Notes under the pieces: generated by a model
Seen by the model: the letters and a program-made list of their open reading frames with translations, nothing else
Database searches by the model: none
Told to the model about the DNA's origin: nothing
Translations under genes and position numbers: made by a program
In this document: one piece after another, positions 6,471-13,780 of the stretch
Layout: every line of letters begins with the position of its first letter
How positions within the stretch are numbered: the stretch's first letter is position 1
Source of the DNA: JALOAP01 sp964632355
Lineage (GTDB): Bacteria; Chloroflexota; Dehalococcoidia; Tepidiformales; Tepidiformaceae
Assembly: GCA_964632355.1 (NCBI GenBank)
Contig: CAZWBW010000072.1
Span: forward strand, 1-14,734
DNA length: 14,734 bases
Reading direction: 5' to 3'

Positions 6471-9155
6471 ATGCCCAACCCACCTCGAACATCCGACGAA
6501 ATCCGCGAAACCTTCCTCCGCTTCTTCCAGGAACGGGATCACCTGCTGCTGCCCGGCTGGCCGCTCGTGCCTATCGGCGACCCCACATCCCTTTTCACCA
6601 GCGCCGGCATGCAGCAGTTCAAGCCCTATTTCATGGGCGAAGCGGAGCCCCCGTCGCCCCGGATCACCACCGTGCAGCGCTGCTTCCGAACCACCGACAT
6701 CGAGGAAGTCGGCGACCTCAGCCACTGCACGGCTTTCGAGATGCTGGGCAACTTCAGCTTCGGGGACTACTTCAAAAAGGGCGCCCTCGAGTTCGCCTGG
6801 GAGCTCCTGACCAAAGTCTTCCAACTCCCGCCCGAGCGGCTGCACGCGACCATCTACCTCGACGACGACGAAAGCTACGGGTACTGGCGCGAGGTCGGGC
6901 TCCCCGATGAACACATCCATCGCCGCGGCGAGGACCTGAACTATTGGTTCAGCTTCCCGAAGGACACGCCGGGAGCCAGCGGTCCCTGCGGCCCCGACAG
7001 CGAGATCTACTACGACTTCTTCCCGGAGCGCGGCCTCGAAGAGGCCCGCACCGGCGTGGGGTACAACGACGAGCGCTTCCTCGAGATCTGGAACCTCGTC
7101 TTCATGCAGCTTTACCAGCATCCCGACGGTAAGCGCACCGACCTCCCGGCCAAGAACATCGATACCGGCTCCGGGCTCGAGCGCCTCGCCGCCGTGCTGC
7201 AGGGCAAGCGCTCGGTCTTCGAAACCGACGTCTTCCTGCCGATCCTGACCGAAGCCGCGAAGGTCGTTGGCGTCGACTACTTCGGCGGCAAGTGCACGGA
7301 GCAGCAGGCATACGCCGTCCGCGCGATGTCCGAGCACTGCCGCGCTGCCGCCATGCTCATCGCCGATGGCGTGGTGCCTTCGAACGAAGGCCGCGGATAT
7401 GTGCTGCGCCGGGTCATTCGCCGCGCCGTCTACCTTGCCCGGAAGGCCGGCGTGACTGAGCTCTTTACCGCAAGGCTCGCCCGCGCTGCCATCGAAAAGC
7501 TGGGTGGCGCCTACCCGCACATGCTCGAACAGCGGGAATTCGTCGAACGCGCGCTCAGCACCGAAGAGGAGCGCTTCGTGCGCACGCTGTCCGCCGGGAG
7601 CAGCCGCCTCGAGAGCCTCCTCGAACGCCTCCGCGAGTCCGGCACCACCGTCGTCCCCGGCGACGAAGTCTTCGAGCTTTACGACACCCACGGGCTTCCG
7701 CTCGAACTCACCCGCGAAATCGCCGGGTCAGAGGGCTTCACCATCGACGAAGAGGGCTTCGAAGCCGCGCTCGAGGCCCAGCGCCGCCGGGCCCGCGAGC
7801 ATGGCCAGTTCCTCAAGGGCGAGGTCTCCCCGCTCCTCCGGCAAATCGGAGAGGACCACAGCGCATTCGTTGGCTACACCCACGTCGAATCCGACGCGCA
7901 GGTGGTCGCAATCCTTCGCGGCGACAAGCTCGTCGAGCAGCTCGTCACCGGCGAAGAGGCCGAGCTCGTCCTCGATACCACTCCCTTCTATCCCGAAGGC
8001 GGTGGGCAGATCGGCGACCGCGGCACCATCCGCACCCCGAGCGGCGTCTTCACCGTGGAGGACACACAGTCGAGCGGTGGCGCGATCGCCCACCGCGGAC
8101 GCGTCACCGAAGGCGAAATTCGCGTCGGGGAAAGCGCCGACGCAACGGTCGACTTCGCGTTCCGTACAGGCGCTGCACGCCACCACACCGGCACGCACAT
8201 GCTCCATGCCGGCCTGCGCGAGGTGCTCGGCTCCCACGTTCGGCAGCAGGGCTCGCTCGTTACGCCCGATCGGCTGCGCTTCGACTTCACCCACCTCGAG
8301 CAGGTGCCCCGCAGCGCGCTCATCGAAGTGCAACAGCTCGTGAACCAGAAGGTGCGGCACGACCTCGAGGTTCGCTGGCGGAACACCACGTACCGCAAGG
8401 CCATCGAAAGCGGTGCACTCGCCTTCTTCGGCGACAAGTACGGGGACGAAGTGCGGGTCGTCGAAATCGGCAGCGCCGACGAGTGCTTCAGCATGGAACT
8501 CTGCGGCGGCACCCACGTCCACCACACCGGCGAACTCGGCTTCATCCACATCATTCGCGAATCCGCCGTCGCCGCCGGCACGCGCCGCGTGGAGGCGCTC
8601 ACCGGGGGCGCCGCCGAGCAGTACCTCATCGAACAGCAGGAACGGCTGTGGCGTCTCGCCGAACGGCTGTCGACCACTCCCGCCGATCTCGAAGAGCGCA
8701 TACAGGCACTCCAGGACGAACTCGACCGCCTGCGCAAGCAGGGCGAGGAACTCAAGCGGCTCCAGGTCAGTGCCGCGACCGATAGCCTCCTGCAACAGAC
8801 AACGCGTGTCGGAGATGCCCACCTGGTGGTTGGTCTTGCTAGCGTCCCGTCGCAAGACCTTCTCAAGGACATCGCCGACCGTGTGCGCGCCCGGCTCTCA
8901 CCGTCGCTCCTTGTGCTTGGTGCCGTCGTCGAGGGCCGCCCAGCGTTCATCGCCGCCGCCACACAGGACCTCGTGTCGGCGGGCGTGCACGCCGGCAACA
9001 TCGTTCGCGAAGTTGCGAAAGCCGCCGGCGGAGGTGGTGGTGGGCGCCCGGACATGGCGCAGGCCGGTGCCCGCGATGCTTCCCGCGTCGACGCAGCCAT
9101 GGCGGAGGCCCGGAAGATCGCTCTCGCGGCCCTCAAGGATGCTGGTTACGGGTAG
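6471..9155 (+). CDS. alaS: Alanyl-tRNA synthetase
   Basis: Charges tRNA-Ala and hydrolyses mischarged Ser- and Gly-tRNA. The 894-residue length is normal. The class II catalytic domain has FTSAGMQQFKPYF (42-54), VQRCFRTTDIEEVG (68-81) and FEMLGNFSFGDYFKK (89-103). The tRNA-recognition region follows (about 250-450), including EGRGYVLRRVIRRAV (306-320). The editing domain has FYPEGGGQIGDRG (506-518), the zinc/editing motif HTGTH (572-576), RQQGSLV (591-597) and MELCGGTHV (675-683), so H572, H576, C678 and H682 are in place. A coiled coil (about 735-765) links to the C-Ala domain, with a glycine run at 853-858 and GRPDMAQAGA (858-867). ATG at 6471 fits the usual N-terminus (DEIRETFLRFF). No Shine-Dalgarno sequence is visible. 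Confidence 0.97.
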   Translation: MPNPPRTSDEIRETFLRFFQERDHLLLPGWPLVPIGDPTSLFTSAGMQQFKPYFMGEAEPPSPRITTVQRCFRTTDIEEVGDLSHCTAFEMLGNFSFGDYFKKGALEFAWELLTKVFQLPPERLHATIYLDDDESYGYWREVGLPDEHIHRRGEDLNYWFSFPKDTPGASGPCGPDSEIYYDFFPERGLEEARTGVGYNDERFLEIWNLVFMQLYQHPDGKRTDLPAKNIDTGSGLERLAAVLQGKRSVFETDVFLPILTEAAKVVGVDYFGGKCTEQQAYAVRAMSEHCRAAAMLIADGVVPSNEGRGYVLRRVIRRAVYLARKAGVTELFTARLARAAIEKLGGAYPHMLEQREFVERALSTEEERFVRTLSAGSSRLESLLERLRESGTTVVPGDEVFELYDTHGLPLELTREIAGSEGFTIDEEGFEAALEAQRRRAREHGQFLKGEVSPLLRQIGEDHSAFVGYTHVESDAQVVAILRGDKLVEQLVTGEEAELVLDTTPFYPEGGGQIGDRGTIRTPSGVFTVEDTQSSGGAIAHRGRVTEGEIRVGESADATVDFAFRTGAARHHTGTHMLHAGLREVLGSHVRQQGSLVTPDRLRFDFTHLEQVPRSALIEVQQLVNQKVRHDLEVRWRNTTYRKAIESGALAFFGDKYGDEVRVVEIGSADECFSMELCGGTHVHHTGELGFIHIIRESAVAAGTRRVEALTGGAAEQYLIEQQERLWRLAERLSTTPADLEERIQALQDELDRLRKQGEELKRLQVSAATDSLLQQTTRVGDAHLVVGLASVPSQDLLKDIADRVRARLSPSLLVLGAVVEGRPAFIAAATQDLVSAGVHAGNIVREVAKAAGGGGGGRPDMAQAGARDASRVDAAMAEARKIALAALKDAGYG

Positions 9156-9178
9156 GATGCGCCCAACGGGTAGAGCAA

Positions 9179-9185
9179 AGGGAGG
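9179..9185 (+). promoter_or_regulatory. Ribosome binding site fixing the GTG start at 9192
   Basis: AGGGAGG lies 6 bases before the GTG at 9192. It is one of the strongest Shine-Dalgarno matches in the window and supports this start in a frame that has no nearby ATG. Confidence 0.7.
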
Positions 9186-9191
9186 CCCGCT

Positions 9192-10781
9192 GTGACGCAA
9201 AAACCACCGGTCGCGGATTTCGAACAGGAGGACAACGGCTACGACCCCGACGACGTCGATCCCGACGGATTGGCAAGCGTCATCCTGATCGAAAAGGGCG
9301 ACGACATCGCCTCGATCTGCGGCCGTGTGGATACCGCCCCCACCTTCGCGGTGGTGCTCCATGCCCCCGATGGCAACCGCCCGCTCTCGGGCGAACTCGG
9401 GATGCGGCGCCTGCAGCGTCACGCCGACGAAAGCGGCAAGGTTGTCGCTATCGCTACGCCTTCGCTCTCGCTCTCGAACCGGGCCCGCCAGGTCGGCATC
9501 CCGGTTGCCCGCCGCCCCGAACATATCCGCTGGGATGCGGGCGGCAAGCGCGTCCTTCGCTTCGGCAGCAAGAGTGTTGTCCTCCCCGCGCTCGGGATCT
9601 GGATTCAACTGCTGACGATCGCGGCGGTGCTTGTGGTCGCGATTGGGCTCGCGCTCACCATGGCGCCGTCGGTCGATGTCCGCGCTGTCCCGCCAACGGA
9701 ATCCCTCACGCGCACAGTCCGGGTCACCGCGTCGCCCGACTTCGCCGAAGTCGACCTCGAAGCCCTTCGCGTGCCTGCACAGCAAATCTCGGTCACTCGC
9801 ACGGTGACGCTTGCGCAGCGCACCACCGGGACGGTCCTTGTGGGCACGGTGCCGGCGACCGTCGCCGTGACGATCACGAACCCCACCGACCGTGAGTTCA
9901 CCCTCCCGGCCGGGACGGTGCTCCTCGCGGGCCCCGATTTCATCGCGTTCACCATTGCCGAGGAGGTGACGCTGGGGCCCGGAGAGACGGTCGAACAGCA
10001 GGCGACGGCGGCCGAGCCGGGTGTCGAAGGCAACGTTCCCGAGAACACCGTCACCGGCTGGCTCGAGCCAGCGTTCCGCGAACTGACCGTCACGAACCCC
10101 GCCGCAGCTGCCGGCGGAGCCAGCGAAGAACGTCCCGCCGTCGACGCGGCCGACCTCGCCGCCCTGAACCAGCTCGCGACCGACCTCGAAAGCAGCGCCT
10201 ACTTCCGCGCACTCATCGCCGAGGAGCGCCCGCACGACGCGGTCTTCCTGAGTACCGCCGAAGTCACCGCCGAGCCCGGTACCCCGTCCCACAACATCGG
10301 CGAACCCACCGACGTGGTGCTCATCGACGTCGAAATCCGCACGTCGGCGCTCGCGATCCTGGAGGAGACGCTCGACCAGGTCGCCCGCGAAGTCCTCGGG
10401 CAGGGCCTGACCGGCGAGTTCGTTCCCGGCTCGGTCATCGCCGAGGAAACCGGCCCATCGACCTACAACCCCGACGACAACAGCGTTACTGCCGAGCTGC
10501 GCCTGAGCGGTCTCTTCGCACGCAACGTCACCAGCGAAGACATTGCCAACGCCGTGAAGGGCAAGTCGCCGGAGGACGCAAAATCGATCCTGGCCGAACG
10601 CTATGGTATTCAGGAAGCGGACGTCGACCTTTCGCCCGGCTGGGCCCCGTGGCTTCCGCGGTTCGATTTCCGCATCGACGTCGAGCTTCGCGCCCAGCTG
10701 GAGGAGGAGGATATCGGTGGCGAGCCCGCCACCGAGGCGAATGGGACAGACGAAGAACCCACGCCGACTCCTGGCCCTTGA
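9192..10781 (+). CDS. Membrane-anchored protein with baseplate J/gp47-like outer domain
   Basis: A 529-residue protein of unknown function. An acidic N-terminal stretch (about 1-26) precedes a soluble alpha/beta domain (27-125; VILIEKGDDIASICGRVD, RLQRHADESGKVVAIATP, RARQVGIPVARRPE). That domain resembles the N-terminal domain of Chloroflexota proteins annotated as baseplate J/gp47 family. One transmembrane helix follows (about 131-157). The outer part is rich in Thr and Val and has a baseplate-J-like beta region (about 205-290): GTVPATVAVTITNP, LPAGTVLLAG, then PGVEGNVPENTV, matching the 'paGT--------G--GNV' pattern of J-like proteins. An acidic, Pro/Thr-rich tail ends at 529. No phage or contractile-tail genes lie nearby, so a phage origin cannot be inferred from context. 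Function is unknown; the position between alaS and ruvX in a cell-envelope operon suggests a conserved housekeeping envelope role. Confidence 0.65.
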   Translation: MTQKPPVADFEQEDNGYDPDDVDPDGLASVILIEKGDDIASICGRVDTAPTFAVVLHAPDGNRPLSGELGMRRLQRHADESGKVVAIATPSLSLSNRARQVGIPVARRPEHIRWDAGGKRVLRFGSKSVVLPALGIWIQLLTIAAVLVVAIGLALTMAPSVDVRAVPPTESLTRTVRVTASPDFAEVDLEALRVPAQQISVTRTVTLAQRTTGTVLVGTVPATVAVTITNPTDREFTLPAGTVLLAGPDFIAFTIAEEVTLGPGETVEQQATAAEPGVEGNVPENTVTGWLEPAFRELTVTNPAAAAGGASEERPAVDAADLAALNQLATDLESSAYFRALIAEERPHDAVFLSTAEVTAEPGTPSHNIGEPTDVVLIDVEIRTSALAILEETLDQVAREVLGQGLTGEFVPGSVIAEETGPSTYNPDDNSVTAELRLSGLFARNVTSEDIANAVKGKSPEDAKSILAERYGIQEADVDLSPGWAPWLPRFDFRIDVELRAQLEEEDIGGEPATEANGTDEEPTPTPGP

Positions 10782-11172
10782 CCCGGGCGATCGCCGCACC
10801 GGTGTTGCCGTAAGCGACGAACTCGGCCTATTCGCTCATCCACGGCCCGCGCTGCTCCAGCGCAACGATGCGCTGCTCGACGCCGTCGCTAGCATGGTCG
10901 CCGACGAAGGCATCGCGGAGGTCATCGTGGGCCTCCCGCTTTCGATGTCCGGCCGGGAGTCGGAACAGACAGCGCGCGCACGCGAATTTGCGAACCGGCT
11001 GCGGCAGCGGCTCCCCGTCCCGGTGACCGAATGGGATGAGCGCCTCTCGTCGGTCCAGGCCGCCCGCACCGTCCGCGGTCGCGAACGCCGCGCCGCAGGG
11101 GAACTCGACTCAGCGGCTGCAGCGGTTATCCTGCAGGCGGTGCTCGATTCACGACGAGGGGGAGTCGCATGA
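10741..11172 (+). CDS. ruvX: RuvX/YqgF Holliday-junction resolvase-like protein
   Basis: An RNase H-fold nuclease family with roles in 16S rRNA 5' maturation and possibly Holliday-junction resolution. The product is 143 residues, close to the usual 135-150. Key motifs are LLALDPGDRRTGVAVSDE (10-27, with D14), VIVGLPLSMSG (61-71), TEWDERLSSVQAA (96-108) and ELDSAAAAVILQAVLD (121-136, with D123). The ATG at 10741 is the only start that keeps the N-terminal strand, and the D14 codon overlaps the upstream stop. The frame stays open upstream to 10603 but that part has no family similarity. The gene overlaps the preceding one by 41 bases and shares ATGA with mltG. A GAGG lies only 3 bases before the ATG, so translation probably depends partly on coupling. 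Confidence 0.93.
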   Translation: MGQTKNPRRLLALDPGDRRTGVAVSDELGLFAHPRPALLQRNDALLDAVASMVADEGIAEVIVGLPLSMSGRESEQTARAREFANRLRQRLPVPVTEWDERLSSVQAARTVRGRERRAAGELDSAAAAVILQAVLDSRRGGVA

Positions 11173-12272
11173 ATCGCCGGACTCCGGTGCCGCTGGTCGC
11201 GCTGGCCGCCGCGCTGGTCACATTCGCCGTGATCATCGCCGCCTACGCGATCAACCGAACCCCCGGCGGTGTGCTCAACCGTGACGCCGGTGGTGGTTCG
11301 CGCGACCGCGACCGTGGCGGCGTCGTTGCCTACACCGTCCCCGAAGGTGCCACCGCCGAAGAAATTGGGAACGACCTCGAGGAGCTCGGGGTCATCGATT
11401 CGTCCACGCGTTTCCGGTGGCTCGTCCAGCTCATGGGCGTCCAGGACCAGCTCAGCGCAGGCGACTACGAACTGCCTCGCGACGCTTCCGCTCTCACCAT
11501 CATCGACCTCATCACGGTCAAGTCGTCCGGCCCGGTGCTGCGCGTCACCTTTCCCGAGGGCATCCGTGTCGAAGAGATGGCAGTGATCGCGGAACGCGCC
11601 GGTTTCGGCACCCGCGAGGAGTTCATGGCAGCGGTCGAGGCTGCGCAACTCCCGCCCGACCTCGCAGCCACCCTCCCGCCCCGGGAGGCGGTGGCCGGTC
11701 CGCTGCTCCAGGGCTACCTCTTCCCCGACACCTACATCCTGCCGAAGAACGCCAGCATGGCCGACCTCGTGCAACTCATGATCAACACCTTCGCCGAGCG
11801 GTTCTCGCCCGAACTGCGCGAGGCGGCTGCCGCTCGCGGGCTGAACGTGCACCAGGCGGTTACGCTCGCCTCTATCGTCGAACGCGAGGCAGTGCTCGAA
11901 ATCGAACGCCCGATCATCGCTGGCGTGTTCCTGAACCGCCTCGCTGCCGGCGATCGCCTCGGCGCCGACCCCACGACCCAGTTCGCCGTGGCGATCGATC
12001 CCGCCAGCGTCGAGCAGTTCGGATGGTGGAAACCTGAGCTCACGCTCGAGGACCTGGCGAACCCGTCCCCATACAACACACGCGAAGTTGTCGGCCTGCC
12101 GCCTGGCCCTATCGCCAACCCCGGGCTTGCCTCGCTCCAGGCGGTGGCCAACGCTGCCGACACGAACTTCTACTACTTCGTGGCCGACGCGACCAAAGGC
12201 GACGGCTCCCACGTCTTCGCCGAAACCCTCGCGGAGCACGAAGCCAACATCGCCCGGTATGGGTCGCCGTGA
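11169..12272 (+). CDS. mltG: Endolytic murein transglycosylase MltG (YceG-like)
   Basis: Cuts nascent peptidoglycan strands inside the chain and is thought to set glycan length. The protein has 367 residues. An N-terminal membrane anchor (about 7-28) is followed by a low-complexity Gly/Asp/Arg linker (32-51). Next comes a LysM-like subdomain (about 52-115; VAYTVPEGATAEEIGNDLEE). The catalytic domain has LQGYLFPDTYILPK (180-193), LASIVEREAV (233-242) with the likely catalytic E238, and NPSPYNTREVVGLPPGPIAN (298-317). NFYYFVAD (333-340) and the THVFAETLAEHE-like segment here reading SHVFAETLAEHE (347-358) close the fold. Start ATG at 11169 overlaps the ruvX stop (ATGA) and has a strong GGGGGAG four bases upstream. 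It faces the outside of the cytoplasmic membrane. Confidence 0.95.
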   Translation: MNRRTPVPLVALAAALVTFAVIIAAYAINRTPGGVLNRDAGGGSRDRDRGGVVAYTVPEGATAEEIGNDLEELGVIDSSTRFRWLVQLMGVQDQLSAGDYELPRDASALTIIDLITVKSSGPVLRVTFPEGIRVEEMAVIAERAGFGTREEFMAAVEAAQLPPDLAATLPPREAVAGPLLQGYLFPDTYILPKNASMADLVQLMINTFAERFSPELREAAAARGLNVHQAVTLASIVEREAVLEIERPIIAGVFLNRLAAGDRLGADPTTQFAVAIDPASVEQFGWWKPELTLEDLANPSPYNTREVVGLPPGPIANPGLASLQAVANAADTNFYYFVADATKGDGSHVFAETLAEHEANIARYGSP

Positions 12273-13099
12273 AGCTCGCAGGCATCATCGGTCACCCCGT
12301 CGCGCAGTCGCTCTCGCCCGTCTTCCAGTCGGCCGCGTTCGAATACTCCGGTCTTGCCGCCCGGTACGAAGCCTGGGACACGCCACCCGAAGCGCTTGCC
12401 GGCCGCGTGGTGAGCCTGCGCGATCCGAAGTATCTCGGCGCGAACGTGACGATCCCCCACAAGGAAGCTGTTATCCCGCTGCTCGATGAACTCGGTGGGC
12501 AGAGCGCCCGCGTCGGCGCAGTTAACACCATCGTGAACCGCGACGGGCGTCTCTTCGGCTTCAACACCGACGGCCCCGGGTTCGTCGCCGCGCTCCGCAA
12601 CGAGGCAGCCTTCGATCCCGCCGGCAAATCCATCCTGCTGCTCGGCGCTGGCGGCGCAGCCCGTGGCATCGCCTTCGCCCTCGCCGAAGCACAGGCCCAC
12701 CGTATCGCTATCTGGAACCGCACCCCGGCCCGCGCCGAGCGTCTCGCCGCCGACGTCGCCCGCGAAGGTGGGAACGCCATCACCGCGGCCGAACCGTCGC
12801 CGCAGGGCTACGATTGCATCGTGAACTGCACGTCAGTCGGGATGGCCGGCACCGGCACCGAATCCCTGTCTCCCTGTGATTTCAGCTCGGCAGACCCGGG
12901 CGCGCTGGCCGTCGATATCGTCTACAAGCCCGAGGAGACAGCGTTCCTCCGGGCTGCGAAGCAGGCAGGGCTCCCGGTGCTCGGGGGGCTCCCGATGCTC
13001 ATCTACCAGGGCGCGCTCTCCTTCGAGCTCTGGACCGGCGTCTCCGCACCGGTCGACGTCATGTTCGAGGCCGCCCGCCGGGCCCTGGCAGGGCGCTGA
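12269..13099 (+). CDS. aroE: Shikimate dehydrogenase (NADP+)
   Basis: Reduces 3-dehydroshikimate to shikimate in the shikimate pathway. The 276-residue length is normal. The substrate side has HPVAQSLSPVFQSAAFEYSG (9-28), NVTIPHKEAV (59-68) with catalytic K65, and AVNTIVN (84-90) followed by GFNTDGPGF (97-105) with catalytic D101. The nucleotide-binding glycine loop is LLLGAGGAARG (123-133), and NRTPARAER nearby fits an NADP-type loop. GGLPMLIYQGALSFELWTG closes the active site near the C-terminus. Start GTG at 12269 overlaps the mltG stop as GTGA. No Shine-Dalgarno sequence is visible, so translation is probably coupled to mltG. Confidence 0.96.
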   Translation: MKLAGIIGHPVAQSLSPVFQSAAFEYSGLAARYEAWDTPPEALAGRVVSLRDPKYLGANVTIPHKEAVIPLLDELGGQSARVGAVNTIVNRDGRLFGFNTDGPGFVAALRNEAAFDPAGKSILLLGAGGAARGIAFALAEAQAHRIAIWNRTPARAERLAADVAREGGNAITAAEPSPQGYDCIVNCTSVGMAGTGTESLSPCDFSSADPGALAVDIVYKPEETAFLRAAKQAGLPVLGGLPMLIYQGALSFELWTGVSAPVDVMFEAARRALAGR

Positions 13100-13108
13100 G
13101 GTACCGCC

Positions 13109-13780
13109 ATGATCGTCGTCGGCAGCATCATCGTGCTCGCGATTTTCGTCGTCACGGGCTGGGCGATCTTCACCGAGATGTTCCAGCAGCGGCACTGGCG
13201 CCGGCGCGTGGCCGAAGGCGATGTAGGGATCGTCGCGGCGCTCATCCAGGAAGCGCTCAGTTCGTGGCGCCGCGCCCGCCCGCCGAAAGGTGTTCCCGCG
13301 CATCTCTGGGCCGGTATCCAGGGCGCCGAACTCGTCGCGGTGACGAAGGACAGTGCTACCGTCTCTGCCTCTGCCGAGGGGGAATTCCGGACGGAAGGTG
13401 GCGCACGCGTCCAGGTGACCTCCGCGCTCGATGAAGCCATCGCGCTCGCCGCGAGGCTCGTCGACATGATGCTGTACGATGTTCCCAACCTTCGGCTCGG
13501 CTCGGTCCGGGTCGATATCTACTCCACTTTCACCGGAAGTGACGGCTCCCCTGTGCAAAGACCCATCCTGACGACCACGGCCGATCGCGCCGTCGCCGAT
13601 ACGCTGACATGGGAAGCGCTCACCCCCGAGGAAGTCCTCGCGCGCTTCGAAACCCGATTCGACCGCTCGCCCTCGGGCCAGGCACAGCCCATCGAACTGG
13701 ACCCGGTCGAAGGCGAACTTCCCGCGCCTGCATCACCCAACGGCAGGGCCGAGGCGGAACAGTCCCGGGGGGCAGAGTAA
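13109..13780 (+). CDS. Uncharacterised membrane-anchored protein between aroE and aroC
   Basis: I do not recognise this 223-residue protein. It has one N-terminal hydrophobic segment (about 2-21) and then a basic patch (QRHWRRR, 27-33), which predicts an N-out, C-in anchor with most of the protein in the cytoplasm. A mixed alpha/beta region follows (about 35-185; LWAGIQGAELVAVTKDSATV, and LDEAIALAARLVDMMLYDVPN at about 107-127). The tail (186-223) is Pro/Glu-rich and probably disordered. ATG at 13109 has GAGG seven bases upstream, overlapping the aroE stop. The TAA overlaps the aroC ATG as TAATG. The tight packing and normal codon use show a real gene. No enzyme motif was seen. Confidence 0.85.
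   Translation: MIVVGSIIVLAIFVVTGWAIFTEMFQQRHWRRRVAEGDVGIVAALIQEALSSWRRARPPKGVPAHLWAGIQGAELVAVTKDSATVSASAEGEFRTEGGARVQVTSALDEAIALAARLVDMMLYDVPNLRLGSVRVDIYSTFTGSDGSPVQRPILTTTADRAVADTLTWEALTPEEVLARFETRFDRSPSGQAQPIELDPVEGELPAPASPNGRAEAEQSRGAE

Noticed and set aside
9156..9191. Terminator between alaS and the next gene
   Set aside because: The 36-base gap has no inverted repeat with a T-run and instead holds a strong ribosome binding site.
10603..10740. Upstream extension of the ruvX frame to an earlier start
   Set aside because: The added 46 residues are Arg/Ser-rich and are the out-of-frame reading of the baseplate-J-like gene; RuvX similarity begins only after ATG 10741.
9192..10781. Prophage or contractile injection remnant
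   Set aside because: Only one J-like protein is present, it has a membrane helix, and the neighbours are conserved housekeeping genes in tight operon spacing.
8898..10799. 633-codon minus-strand frame antisense to the end of alaS and the baseplate-J-like gene
   Set aside because: It is a shadow of two well-supported genes; the product is Gly/Arg/Asp-rich without motifs. The frames at 6411-7691, 10836-12239 and 13519-14730 (minus) and 3689-4912 (plus) fail for the same reason.
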